A DNA stretch of 64,000 nt from Vibrio navarrensis (GTDB lineage Bacteria > Pseudomonadota > Gammaproteobacteria > Enterobacterales > Vibrionaceae): contig NZ_CP065219.1 of assembly GCF_015767675.1 (NCBI RefSeq), positions 62,001-126,000 of the forward strand, in the 5' to 3' direction. The notes under the pieces are model-generated. The model was not told the origin of the DNA. It did no database searches and saw only the letters and a list, made by a program, of their open reading frames with translations. A program made the position numbers and the translations under genes. This document shows, piece by piece, positions 26,893-35,970 of the stretch (positions are counted from its first letter, which is position 1; each line of letters begins with the position of its first letter).

Positions 26893-28535
26893 ACAATAGC
26901 CTCCTGGTTGTTCTCACTGTCGACCGCAATAGTTCGACTTTCCACTGTAATGATTCGATTAGCCAATTCGCGAAGTTTAGAATGGTAGCTCACCATCAGT
27001 ATCGTGCGTCCTGCCGTCACTTCTTCTTCCAGAACATTAGCTAGGTTTCCGAGGGCATCTAAATCAAGCGAGGAATCTGGCCTTTCTAACATGATAATGG
27101 GTTTATCACTTGCCAGTTGAGTCGCGATATTGAGCATTTTCACGTTGCCCATACTCAGCAGAGACGCACTCGTATGGCCAATTTGTGTCTCTAGTCCATC
27201 GGGTAATCGAGTGATTTCCTTGGTTAAACCCAAACGCTTAGCATAGTCACTGGCGCTATGTGTTCTCTCAGGATCAAACCCGCACAAGTTGTCGAGAATA
27301 GTACCTGACACCAACTGCCCTTTAACACCGCAGTAGGCCGCAATGTTGGTTACGGATGCGATCGAAACGGTAACTCCGTTAATGGAGCACTCCCCCGCTT
27401 TTAGATCGTCAATACCTGCAATCGATGACAATAAATGACTGTTGGTGTGGCGATCCTCACTCTCTAGCAATACCAACTCGCCTTTATTCAATGTGACATC
27501 TGCATGAGCGAGTTCACCGTATCTTTCAACGGTCGCTTGCTTGATTTCCAACACCTCAAAGTCAGATAAGTGGCTCTCGGCTTGCTCAGAATCTGAAGAG
27601 TCCGATAGTGACAAGTCACTCAATTTTTCTATTGCCTGATTGGCACTGTGTATTGAATTAAGCTTGATTCGAACTCCCACTAAAGCACTTAACGGTGCAA
27701 CCGCTCGGCCAGATAAAATAGAACATGCTGCCAGCCCACCTGTGGTTAACTGTCCATCCAGCACCCACAAGCTGCCAGTAATCACAAGTAAAACTGACGT
27801 CGCTAATGCTGCAAGCTGAATACATTCTTGGGCGAAGGCGTTCTGTTCTTCTTCTCTCGCTTTAGACTGAGAGCGAACATTATTGAGGGATTTAAACTGG
27901 TTGAAGATTCGAGACTCAACGGCCTGACGTTTGATTCCTTGAATGGTTTGGCTTAGCAAAATTAAAAACGCTTTTCGCTCCTGCTCATCTTGGGAAGCTT
28001 CTTCACTTAGGCTTTTAACGCGAATAGAAGATAACCAAACAATTCCGAGAGTAATCAGCCAAACTGCCAAAGGTATCGCCACCAGTTCACCGCCGATATA
28101 AGCCACCAAACCCAAGAAGATCAATGCGAAAGGCAAATCAATAAAGCCTGCAATCACCCCTCCGGAATACCAATCTTTAACTTTGGATACAGAGCCGAGC
28201 CCTTCTTCTACGCCACCAACACCTAAATGACGCAGATGACCTGATGAAGCGTTAGTCACCCTTTCAACCAAGGTTTGATAGGTCGCTTTCTCGGTGTTAC
28301 TGGCCGCGGCAGACAAAAGCCAAGTTCGCACAAACCGGATTAGCGCTTCCATAGCGACAGCCAACGTCGCACCCGCTAATAACAGAGTGGCAGTCCCATA
28401 ACTCTGGTTAGGTAAGATACGATCGTAAATTTGTAAAACCGTTAGCGGAACGGCGAGAGAAAGAAGATTTATGAGCAAAGAAGGCAGTAGGACTTTCCCC
28501 ACCACCCCTTTGTTTTTCATTGAACTTGCGGGCAT
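26889..28535 (-). CDS. Type I secretion ABC half-transporter with degenerate nucleotide-binding domain
   Basis: First gene of the operon, 548 residues. It has a membrane domain from about residue 10 (VLLPSLLINLLSLAVPLTVLQIYDRILPNQSYGT, the conserved start of T1SS exporters) and an ATPase-like domain. The P-loop position reads LLESEDRHTNSHLLSS, with no GxxGxGK[ST] and no catalytic lysine. The signature reads LSMGN and the Walker B segment PIIMLERPDSSLD has Glu-Arg in place of Asp-Glu. It is therefore unlikely to hydrolyse ATP itself. The ATG at 28535 has AAGGA seven bases upstream. A group II intron ends only about 110 bp upstream and may have displaced the native promoter. Confidence 0.85.
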   Translation of the reverse strand: MPASSMKNKGVVGKVLLPSLLINLLSLAVPLTVLQIYDRILPNQSYGTATLLLAGATLAVAMEALIRFVRTWLLSAAASNTEKATYQTLVERVTNASSGHLRHLGVGGVEEGLGSVSKVKDWYSGGVIAGFIDLPFALIFLGLVAYIGGELVAIPLAVWLITLGIVWLSSIRVKSLSEEASQDEQERKAFLILLSQTIQGIKRQAVESRIFNQFKSLNNVRSQSKAREEEQNAFAQECIQLAALATSVLLVITGSLWVLDGQLTTGGLAACSILSGRAVAPLSALVGVRIKLNSIHSANQAIEKLSDLSLSDSSDSEQAESHLSDFEVLEIKQATVERYGELAHADVTLNKGELVLLESEDRHTNSHLLSSIAGIDDLKAGECSINGVTVSIASVTNIAAYCGVKGQLVSGTILDNLCGFDPERTHSASDYAKRLGLTKEITRLPDGLETQIGHTSASLLSMGNVKMLNIATQLASDKPIIMLERPDSSLDLDALGNLANVLEEEVTAGRTILMVSYHSKLRELANRIITVESRTIAVDSENNQEAIV

Positions 28536-29914
28536 ACACAATCCTTATCCATGCTTATGAAATAAGATTGGTACAGGCTACTATGTTATGCAAGGTAAGG
28601 GGCTGATTTAGTTTAATTTTAAGACATTGCTAAAGTTTTGTTATTTCGGTCGCGGTAGGAATAGCGGTCACCCGCTACCCCCCGCACAGATCCGTACGTG
28701 CGCTACTAACGCATACGGCTCCTACCTTGGGTCTAACGTCAAATCGCTGCTCAGGATAAGGGTGGACAATTCTTGCTTTGGGGATCCAGTAATCAACTAA
28801 TTTCCTAAAACGTGACCATGTCATCTTATGACGCTGGCTACGCCTTCGCAGCTGCTTTAGCCATGCATTAGTGATCTCTGTAATAAACAGATTTAGGGAG
28901 CGACCATTCATTGGGACACCATAATAGTTGATGTGCCCTCGAATAATCTGATTCAGCCACTTTCCAACCTTCCACGGCGGTAAGTGAAGCCTTTTCTTTA
29001 GCTCCTGTCTGACACATTTTATCTTACTGATAAGTCGCTTTTTGATTGTCTTCCGCTTGATCACTATGGCCTTTCGGCTCTTAGTCAAGTCACAGTAATG
29101 TGTGAATCCAAGGAAATCAAAGGTGCCTGGTCTTTGAACTTTCCCTCTTTTAAAGTCTTCAAAAGCGAATCGTCCAAAGTGTATCAACTTGGTTTTGTCC
29201 GGATGAACCGATAAGCCAAATTGAGTGAGGCGTCTTTTCAACCCCTCTAAACACGCATTTGCATCATTTTTATACTGAAAACCGATAACAGCATCGTCAG
29301 CGTACCTAACCATGATGACATCGCCGATTGCACTTCGATGCCGTTCTCGGTTCAGCCAAAGATCAAAAGTATAATGAAGATAAACATTTGCCAACAATGG
29401 TGAGATCACCGCTCCTTGAGGAGTCCCGAGGAGCGATTTAACTCGCTGGTTATGCTCATCAACGTATCCTACTTTTAACCATTTGGTAATAATTTTGAGC
29501 AATGGTTTATCTGCGACTCGATGCTCTAAGAATTGGATCAACCAATCATGTTCTACAGTATCAAAGAACTTGGTTATATCTAAATCAAGCACCCAGTTTA
29601 TCTTTCTCCGGTTGAGTGCAACATAAAGTGCATCAAGAGCTTGATGCTGACTCCGCTCTGGTCGAAAACCATATGAAAAGCCCATAAAGTCGCTCTCATA
29701 GATCGATTCTAGAACTTTACTGACTGCTTGTTGAACAATTTTGTCCCTAATGCATAATATGTTCAGCGGTCGCTGACTACCGTCTTGTTTAGGGATATAA
29801 ATTCTTCTGGCAGGTTTTGGCTTATATCGTCCTGATTGAATATCTTCACATAGCTGCTTGATGAGTTGTTTTGAGAATAATTGATATTTATCCCATGTTA
29901 CCCCATCGATCCCT

Positions 29915-31157
29915 CAGGGCGTCCGCATGAATGGTTAGAATTTAGTCATTGACTTAAATCCAGCAACTAAGACTTGCTCCAAGAAGCCGGGGTTCATCAT
30001 GCAACGTTTCTGCTTCATTGGCACACTAATTTTGCTTGGCTCAGCTCTTAGCATGTTAAGTGCCATGTGTCTTAAACCTGCCAAATTTTCAGCCGCGTTT
30101 TGTCGGTAAATCTGACAAGCGTCTTCTCGCATGCTCACATCTAAAATCCAGTGCATTGACTCTATGCCCCAGTGGGCTCGAATGGCATTTCCTGCCTGCT
30201 CCGCGGTCAGGTCTGCTGAACTTATGTAGTAGCGGTACTCCAACTTTGGCGCTTTACCTTTGGCTACTCGGTAATTTTCAACCATGACAATACTGGTGAG
30301 TCCGCTCCACGTTGAGAAGTCACCCTCTAACTCACTAGCCTTGAGTACATGGCAAGTACGTGCTTCAACGCGGCCTTTTTGTTTCTCGATTTGATAGGTG
30401 GTTTTGTCAATCGGAGCACGGCGGTGTGGGGCGAAGGCTGTCTGTATGGCTGCCGACAACTTGCCTTGATTCCCCTTTACTGCCAACAAGTAATCACCGC
30501 CCTTGCTAGTGATCGCCTTGGCAATCTTGGTCTGACAGGCCATCGCATCAATCGTCACGATAGCTCCTCGCAAGTCGAGCATCTTAATAAGCTCTGGAAT
30601 CGCGGTAATTTCATTGCTTTTATTGTTGGTTTTGAGTTGACCCAGTACCATTTGGTTAGCACTTGCATAGGCGCTCACCATATGGATGGTGCTTTGCCTG
30701 TCGTCTCTATCGTAGGAGCCGCGCAAAGTCTTGCCATCAATGGCAACCACCTCACCAAACGTCATGGTATGTACCGCATTCATCCAACCCAGGAAGCAGT
30801 CGCGAAACTCGGCAGGATCAATATTTGCAATCAAACGAGCAAAGGTATCGTCGACAGGCACACCGTTTTCAAACAGCCCCTGTTTAAGAAACCACTCATG
30901 GTGGCCAAGAACATATTCACGAATGTCAGTCCAGCCTTGACCTCCGGCTATCACGGCACAGATAGACCCAAACAAAATATCAAACAGAGGATAATCAACT
31001 TTTGCACTTTGCCGTTTGTCACGGATGATACTGAAATGCGCTTTGATGGTATTAATATTCATGGTCGCTCCCCAAAAGAAGAGCATAAGATCACAGACCG
31101 TGCTTCAGGTCAAATTTAACCTTGCGTTGTACAAGAAATGTTCATGATCTTGCCCTG
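29915..31157 (-). mobile_element. ISAs1-family insertion sequence with 10-bp target duplication
   Basis: Ends are CAGGGC at 29915 and its complement GCCCTG at 31152-31157. The flanks carry an identical 10-bp duplication ATCGATCCCT at 29905-29914 and 31158-31167, typical for this family, so this is a recent simple insertion into the intron maturase gene. Length 1243 bp. A truncated relative lies at 42785-44279. Confidence 0.95.
29935..31062 (-). CDS. ISAs1-family DDE transposase
   Basis: A 375-residue transposase of the ISAs1 (H-repeat) family. Family marks are the N-terminal IRDKRQSAKVDYPLFDILF and VIAGGQGWTDIREY, the catalytic region VVAIDGKTLRGSYDR, VTIDAMACQTKIAKAI with KGGDYLLAVKGNQ, and IRAHWGIESMHWILDVSMREDA. 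I chose the ATG at 31062 (MNINTIKAHF) because it begins at the conserved N-terminus; the upstream extension has no family similarity. Appears intact. Confidence 0.93.
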   Translation of the reverse strand: MNINTIKAHFSIIRDKRQSAKVDYPLFDILFGSICAVIAGGQGWTDIREYVLGHHEWFLKQGLFENGVPVDDTFARLIANIDPAEFRDCFLGWMNAVHTMTFGEVVAIDGKTLRGSYDRDDRQSTIHMVSAYASANQMVLGQLKTNNKSNEITAIPELIKMLDLRGAIVTIDAMACQTKIAKAITSKGGDYLLAVKGNQGKLSAAIQTAFAPHRRAPIDKTTYQIEKQKGRVEARTCHVLKASELEGDFSTWSGLTSIVMVENYRVAKGKAPKLEYRYYISSADLTAEQAGNAIRAHWGIESMHWILDVSMREDACQIYRQNAAENLAGLRHMALNMLRAEPSKISVPMKQKRCMMNPGFLEQVLVAGFKSMTKF

Positions 31158-31891
31158 ATCGATCCCTGCGGCAGAATCACGCTTGAGAGTGTAAAAGCAC
31201 TCCATGAGCAATTCTTCCGTTATAAGATGAAGAAGATTGTTAAACTTCAGTGTCTTATTTTGAGCTGCGAGTTTGCGTATGGCCACCAACTTTGACATCA
31301 CGGGGATCCAGCTCTGTGTCTGGCCGTGGTTAGACTGTTGACCATTTCCCTTGGTCAGGATACTTCCCTCCGCAGACTCCGCGTCTGTTTTACGAGTTTT
31401 GTTCGTCTGTTTCATCAGTACTATTATCCTGTCCGACTTCCTATACCATATTTATCTTGCCTGAGAGGGTTCAATAATTATGCCCGATTGATACTTACCG
31501 GGACTGTATAGGATCTCCTAGGTTCCGGCGTATAAATTTCTCTGTATGCATAAGGTCTACGACCCCGGGAAGTGTGCCCAAGAACTCACCAAATTACGCT
31601 CTTGTCACTATTGGATTCTGCTTCGCTTAACAACATCTCCACTTCCAAACTGAATTTCGTGGCTCAATACTTAGCCTACAGATGCCTCTACTAACACTTC
31701 ACTAATGCAGTTACCCACACTCAGCGCATAGCTCGAGGACTCAGCGGATGGTTAGTCCTTACTGAGATGGGACTTCCACCCATTATTTATTCGCCAGCTT
31801 TGCCTAGCGTTCTAAGCGCGTCATAAACCCCGCATTCTAATCACCTAGCCCGAATAATAAGATCAAACCTCCAACCCAAAGGAGATTTGAA

Positions 31892-32212
31892 ATGGCCAAA
31901 CGACGCACTAACCAAGAATGGCGAACCCTGTTCGAACACTATGAATCCAGCCAACTATCACAACGATTATTCTGTGAACGTAACGGACTGAGCCTCTCCA
32001 CTTTTTACGCTAAGCGCCAACAGTTAAAGCACATCGAAAAACCGAACACGGTTGGCTTTGTTAAAGCAGAAGTCGTTGAAAAGACCACAAAGTATCAAGC
32101 CACTCACGTTGTCGTTGCCAATATGACGCTGCTCGTCAATGATGTTGAACTGAGCATCCCACAAGGCACGCCAGCGACCTATCTCGCAGAGCTTATCGGT
32201 GCGCTGTCATGA
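31892..32212 (+). CDS. tnpA: IS66 accessory protein TnpA
   Basis: A 106-residue protein with an IS66 TnpA-type helix-turn-helix N-terminus (RTNQEWRTLFEHYESSQLSQRLFCERNGLSLSTFYAKRQQ). It is required with TnpB and TnpC for transposition in this family. AAGGAG lies nine bases upstream of the ATG. Its stop overlaps the tnpB start (ATGA). Confidence 0.92.
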   Translation: MAKRRTNQEWRTLFEHYESSQLSQRLFCERNGLSLSTFYAKRQQLKHIEKPNTVGFVKAEVVEKTTKYQATHVVVANMTLLVNDVELSIPQGTPATYLAELIGALS

Positions 32213-32562
32213 AACGTATGCTCAGTGCTCCCGAAATCTATCTCTATCGCGAAAGCGTCGATTTTAGAAAGTCCATCAACGGCCTCGCTGCGATTATCGA
32301 AAATGACACCGACTTGCCCTTGGGCAGCGGCGCACTATTCCTCTTCACCAACAAACAGCGCGATAAAGTCAAAGTGTTGTACTGGGATAAAACAGGCTTC
32401 GCTCTTTGGTACAAACGTCTTGAAAAAGCGAAGTACAAGTGGCCATCAAAAGAGCAAAATGAGGTGTTTACTCTCACTCAATTCGAGCTTGATAGACTGC
32501 TTTCTGGTTTCACGATTATCGGCCACAAACCCGTTAGAATAAACGATTTTACAATGACTTAA
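32209..32562 (+). CDS. tnpB: IS66 accessory protein TnpB
   Basis: A 117-residue IS66 Orf2-like protein (IYLYRESVDFRKSINGLAAII, LFLFTNKQRDKVKVLYWDKTGFALWYKRLE), the highly conserved TnpB of IS66 elements, of unclear biochemical role. It overlaps tnpA by four bases and is followed after 59 bp by tnpC. Confidence 0.94.
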   Translation: MKRMLSAPEIYLYRESVDFRKSINGLAAIIENDTDLPLGSGALFLFTNKQRDKVKVLYWDKTGFALWYKRLEKAKYKWPSKEQNEVFTLTQFELDRLLSGFTIIGHKPVRINDFTMT

Positions 32563-32621
32563 GCGATAATAAAGTCTTATCCACCAAGCATTAACGGCAT
32601 GATTTTAGTATAATCAATGCC

Positions 32622-34151
32622 ATGAAAAAGACGCCAAATATCAACCCAGAAAGCCAAGATGTTGCCGAGCTACAAGCGATGGTGAAAGCGCTGTTGGCGT
32701 CAGAAACCCAATTGAAACAAGAGCGTCAATCGCTGCTTGAACAGCTCAAACTTGCCTTCGACCGTCAGTTCGCTAAACGCTCGGAGGCGTTAAAGCCTTA
32801 CGATGAATCCCAAGGTGACCTCTTCAACGAAGCGGAATGTGAAGCTGCTAAAGAAGAAGAGGTTGAGGTCACGACGACCACCACAACGAAGAAACGCGGT
32901 AAACGTCAGCCCCTGCCAAAGACCTTGCCTCGTGAGGTTATCGAACTCGATTTAGACGACGATGAAAAGCAGTGCACTTGCTGCCAACATAGTCTGCATA
33001 AAATCGGTGAAGACCGCAGTGAGAAACTTGAGTTCACACCTGCGGTACTTAAAGTGTTGGAATATGTTCGTCCTAAATATGCTTGCCGCCAATGCGAGCA
33101 AACTCAGGACAAAAACCACGTCGTTCAAAAGCCAGCGCCGCAAAGCATTATCCCTAAGAGCTTCGCCACAGAAAGCTTGTTGGCCAATATCATCCTCGGC
33201 AAATATCAATACGCGATGCCACTTTACCGCCAAGAGTCACTGTTTACCCAATCGGGTATCGAACTCTCACGAACCACGATGGCAAGGTGGATTATCCAAG
33301 TCAGTGAGAAGTTCGCCCCGCTTTACGCGGCCTTAAAAACGCACCTGCTAGAGCAAGTGGTGGTTCAGGCGGATGAAACGCCGCTCAATGTCCTCAAGGA
33401 AGACAAGCAATGTTATATGTGGCTTTACTGCTCAGGCGCGGACTCGCCAGATGCCGCACTCCCTAATGTGAGAAATATCGTCTTGTATGACTATCAAAAC
33501 AGTCGCGCGAGGTCGTGCCCTGTTGCCTTCTTGGGCGACTATGATGGGTATCTGCAAACCGATGGCTATGGTGTTTATGATGGGCTTCATCGAGTCACCA
33601 ATGTCGGTTGCTTTGCGCATGCTCGGCGCAAGTTCATGGAGGCGAAAAAGCTTCAAGGCAAAGGTAAGTCAGGCAAAGCGGATAAAGCGCTGGCCAAAAT
33701 CCAGAAGCTTTATGGGATAGAATCACGCTTAAAAGGTGCCAGTGCCGAAAAACGGAAAGCAGAGCGCCAAGAGCATGCTAAGCCGATACTGGATGAGCTT
33801 TATGAATGGATGACAACTCAGAAAGTGCTTGAGTCTAGCCCGCTGGGTAAAGCGATAAAATACACGCTCGGCCAATGGCCGAAGCTCACCCGCTATATCG
33901 ATGACGGTCACTTATCGATAGACAACAACCGAGCTGAACGCGCAATAAAACCGCTGGTTATTGGGAGAAAGAACTGGCTCTTCTCGACCAATCCCAATGG
34001 AGCTGAAGCGAGCGCGATGCTTTACAGTATCGTCGAGACAGCGAAAGCCAACGGCCTTATCCTTTACGACTACATGGTCAAGTGCATGAAAGAGCTAGCG
34101 AAATCTGAGCCTGATATCGATGCGCTCCTACCTTGGAACTTCAAACATTAG
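32622..34151 (+). CDS. tnpC: IS66 DDE transposase TnpC
   Basis: A 509-residue transposase. N-terminal leucine-rich coiled coil, a zinc-binding segment (CTCCQHSLHKIGED and CRQCE), then the DDE core: QADETPLNV, LQTDGYGVYDGL and DNNRAERAIKPLVIGRKNWLF. The order and length are normal for IS66 TnpC. About 95 percent identical by eye to the copy at 48.0-49.6 kb. Intact. Confidence 0.95.
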   Translation: MKKTPNINPESQDVAELQAMVKALLASETQLKQERQSLLEQLKLAFDRQFAKRSEALKPYDESQGDLFNEAECEAAKEEEVEVTTTTTTKKRGKRQPLPKTLPREVIELDLDDDEKQCTCCQHSLHKIGEDRSEKLEFTPAVLKVLEYVRPKYACRQCEQTQDKNHVVQKPAPQSIIPKSFATESLLANIILGKYQYAMPLYRQESLFTQSGIELSRTTMARWIIQVSEKFAPLYAALKTHLLEQVVVQADETPLNVLKEDKQCYMWLYCSGADSPDAALPNVRNIVLYDYQNSRARSCPVAFLGDYDGYLQTDGYGVYDGLHRVTNVGCFAHARRKFMEAKKLQGKGKSGKADKALAKIQKLYGIESRLKGASAEKRKAERQEHAKPILDELYEWMTTQKVLESSPLGKAIKYTLGQWPKLTRYIDDGHLSIDNNRAERAIKPLVIGRKNWLFSTNPNGAEASAMLYSIVETAKANGLILYDYMVKCMKELAKSEPDIDALLPWNFKH

Positions 34152-34254
34152 CAACATCAGCCGGTGGGATCATGGGGCGCATACGTTATTTCGAGAGAAT
34201 CTTACAGCCAAAATCGCACGTTATCACTAATTTAACCTGAACTCTGGATAAGAA

Positions 34255-34480
34255 ACTGAGCTGGCAGAGGAACTAATTGCTCGTTCCCCGATCTGATCAT
34301 TCGACCAAAAGGAAGTCCAAAAGGCTAGCTCGTAACTCTTGGAAAGAACCTGCTCCGACTGCTTTATAAGTTGCTGGGTATCAAACGATGCCTTCGTGGA
34401 GGCTTGAGCCTAGTGCAGTGAAAGTTGCACGCTGGGTTCTTAGGGAGACGGCACTTGGTAACAGGTGTCGTCCACCCGAC
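34255..34480 (+). mobile_element. 3' remnant of a third group II intron
   Basis: Domain V is at about 34406-34439 (GAGCCTAGTGCAGTG, GAAA loop, closing GCTGGGTTCT), followed by domain VI and an end CACCCGAC at 34480. It is very close to intron 1, including the GTTGCTGGGTA segment between the ORF stop and domain V. Upstream, 34272-34367 still encodes the end of a maturase (NSWKEPAPTAL then stop), parallel to SWFDPALTAI in intron 1. Everything 5' of this has been lost next to IS66 copy 1. The following 34481-34656 holds no gene. Confidence 0.8.
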
Positions 34481-34680
34481 ATTTGTGAGTTACGAAGTGC
34501 AGTCTGTGAAAGCTCGGAACAGAAGTTCATTTACCGAGAATTGCACATCGTTTACGTTGATTTGCATTATATAGTCTATATCTACGCGCCAGCGCCAGCT
34601 ATCTCACCAGTCCAACATATTGATCTGTTGAGATTAATTATCTACACTTAAGCTCCATGCTAACGACAGAATTTTTATTG

Positions 34681-35664
34681 ATGATTATTACAAATAATAG
34701 AGTATTAGCTCTTTCGTCTATCGCCGTGTTGTTGGCTGGTTGTTCTCCATCCTCCGACCTAACTGTTAGCGGAAGTGTCAGTGATTACAAAGGTTCAGCT
34801 AGCATTACTCAAGGTCTCGCAAAAACAGTAGAAGAAAACCTTTTTGAGTGTGCGAATGGTCGAAGCCGTGTTGCAGGCATTGGTGAAATTGCTGATGCTA
34901 GCGGAAAGGTATGGACAGTTCCTGCTCAAAACCATTTTACAACTGCGCCAAAAGTGGTCGATCTTTATGAAGAGTGCGCCAACATCACTCCTGAAAGCAT
35001 TGCCGATGTGGACGAAGACTCAGTCCCTGTGACCATAGTTGATGCAAATGGTGAAGAGATCACTGGTTACATCTTTGCTGACAACTACTTCGAGTTATAT
35101 ATCAATGGTCAGCTTGTTGCGGTAGACACCGTACCCTTTACGCCGTTTAACTCTAGTATCGTAAAGTTCAAAGTAAATAAGCCATACACTATTGCTGTAA
35201 AAGTAATTGATTGGGAAGAAAACTTAGGTTTAGGTACAGAAGATAACCGTGGCAAGGCATTCCACCCAGGTGATGGTGGCTTTATCGCAAGCTTTAGTGA
35301 TGGCACTATGACGAGTTCCGACTGGCAAGCACAGACATTTTATACTGCACCAGTCTATGATTTAAGCTGCCTGAGTGAGGTTGATGGTAAACGCTTATCG
35401 GAGAACTGCACAACAAAAGGCACAGATAACGGTGCAAATGCTTATGCAGCTCACTGGGAGACCCCAAGTAACTGGATGGCAAAAGACTTCGATGCCGTTT
35501 CATGGCCTCAAGCGACTGAATATTCAGAAGATGAAATTGGTGTGAACAACAAAAAATCTTACATGAACTTCATTGAGAAATTTAGTGGTGCTGGGGCAAG
35601 TTTTATTTGGTCAACAAACGTTGTTTTGGATAATGAAGTCCTACTGAGGTACGAAGTGAAATAA
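34681..35664 (+). CDS. Exported lipoprotein of unknown function
   Basis: Signal peptide MIITNNRVLALSSIAVLLAG followed by the lipobox cysteine (LLAGC), so the mature protein is probably a lipoprotein. The mature part (about 308 residues) is acidic, with several tryptophans and paired cysteines (FECANG/YEECAN; LSCLSE/ENCTT) that could form disulfides, and conserved-looking stretches such as KAFHPGDGGFIASFSDGT and SNWMAKDFDAVSWPQA. I do not recognise a catalytic family. An in-frame ATG at 34657 is an alternative start; neither has a strong ribosome site. It stands alone between an intron remnant and CBASS, and is followed by a 14-bp stem-loop. Confidence 0.7.
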   Translation: MIITNNRVLALSSIAVLLAGCSPSSDLTVSGSVSDYKGSASITQGLAKTVEENLFECANGRSRVAGIGEIADASGKVWTVPAQNHFTTAPKVVDLYEECANITPESIADVDEDSVPVTIVDANGEEITGYIFADNYFELYINGQLVAVDTVPFTPFNSSIVKFKVNKPYTIAVKVIDWEENLGLGTEDNRGKAFHPGDGGFIASFSDGTMTSSDWQAQTFYTAPVYDLSCLSEVDGKRLSENCTTKGTDNGANAYAAHWETPSNWMAKDFDAVSWPQATEYSEDEIGVNNKKSYMNFIEKFSGAGASFIWSTNVVLDNEVLLRYEVK

Positions 35665-35684
35665 CTTTAACCTCTCACTTCAAG

Positions 35685-35721
35685 AAGCAGTTATATCTCA
35701 ACTTAACAGATATAGCTGCTT
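35685..35721. terminator. 14-bp stem-loop after the lipoprotein gene
   Basis: AAGCAGTTATATCT (35685-35698) pairs with AGATATAGCTGCTT (35708-35721) with one wobble. It lies 20 bases after the stop codon. No long T run follows, so termination strength is uncertain. 35722-35970 shows no gene I can support; it is the 3' flank of the CBASS operon. Confidence 0.55.
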
Positions 35722-35970
35722 ACCTTTCTTCGTTCGTTACTTCTACAGCTTCTTTCCTTCCCCAACAGGTTATGGGGCAATTTCGTGTTACATACCCCGT
35801 CAGCACACCTTTGGACAGAAATCTGTTAGACCTTATGCTCTAAAGCAAACACTTCGGATAATTTCGGATTGGGTAAAGCGAAGCAGACGGCTTTGTTGTT
35901 CGAGAGCATTGGCTGCTGATGCAACCAAAAGAATGCTATTGCCTATTGACCCGAGAAGGGATCATATCTG

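Larger units (their letters stand above)
28675..31415 (-). pseudogene. ltrA: Group II intron reverse transcriptase, split by ISAs1
   Basis: The N-terminal part lies at 31415-31158 (ending LMECFYTLKRDSAAGID) and the C-terminal part resumes at 29914 (GIDGVTWDKYQ) and runs to 28675. In between sits one IS element. The second part has the RT motifs RRIYIPKQDGSQRPL, YGFRPERS, QGAVISP and catalytic YADD, then the maturase domain (LNQIIRGHINYYG). Both flanks stay in the same frame and share the 10-bp target duplication, so precise excision would restore the gene. It is a different intron-protein type from the one at 3.3-4.7 kb. Confidence 0.9.
28649..31811 (-). mobile_element. Group II intron (intron 2), interrupted by ISAs1 and probably cut at its 5' end
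   Basis: Domain V on the minus strand at about 28725-28690 (AGGAGCCGTATGCG, loop, CGCACGTACGGATCT) is followed by domain VI and a 3' end CCGCGAC at 28649. The maturase gene is inside but split by an ISAs1 element. The 5' domain I region should occupy 31416-31811 on this strand; it has no ORF, and I could not find a clear GUGYG start. IS66 copy 1 begins at about 31812, so the intron 5' end may have been removed by that insertion. The 107 bp left of the intron, up to 28541, are the leader of the secretion operon. Confidence 0.75.
31812..34184 (+). mobile_element. IS66-family insertion sequence, copy 1
   Basis: Carries the three-gene IS66 set tnpA-tnpB-tnpC. The left end begins (C)TAAGCGCGTCATAAACC at about 31812; the right end is GGATCATGGGGCGCATAC, ending at 34184 by comparison with copy 2 at 47.2-49.6 kb. 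The terminal repeats are imperfect. I find no 8-bp target duplication, so the element may have been rearranged after insertion. It lies between intron 2 and the intron remnant at 34.3 kb. Confidence 0.85.

Noticed and set aside
30349..31119. 256-codon plus-strand frame
   Set aside because: Antisense to the ISAs1 transposase, with no recognisable family and no start signals.
35722..35970. A frame reading FGLGKAKQTALLFESIG and following, possibly an IS fragment
   Set aside because: It contains stops, and I could not match it to a known transposase, so no feature was assigned.
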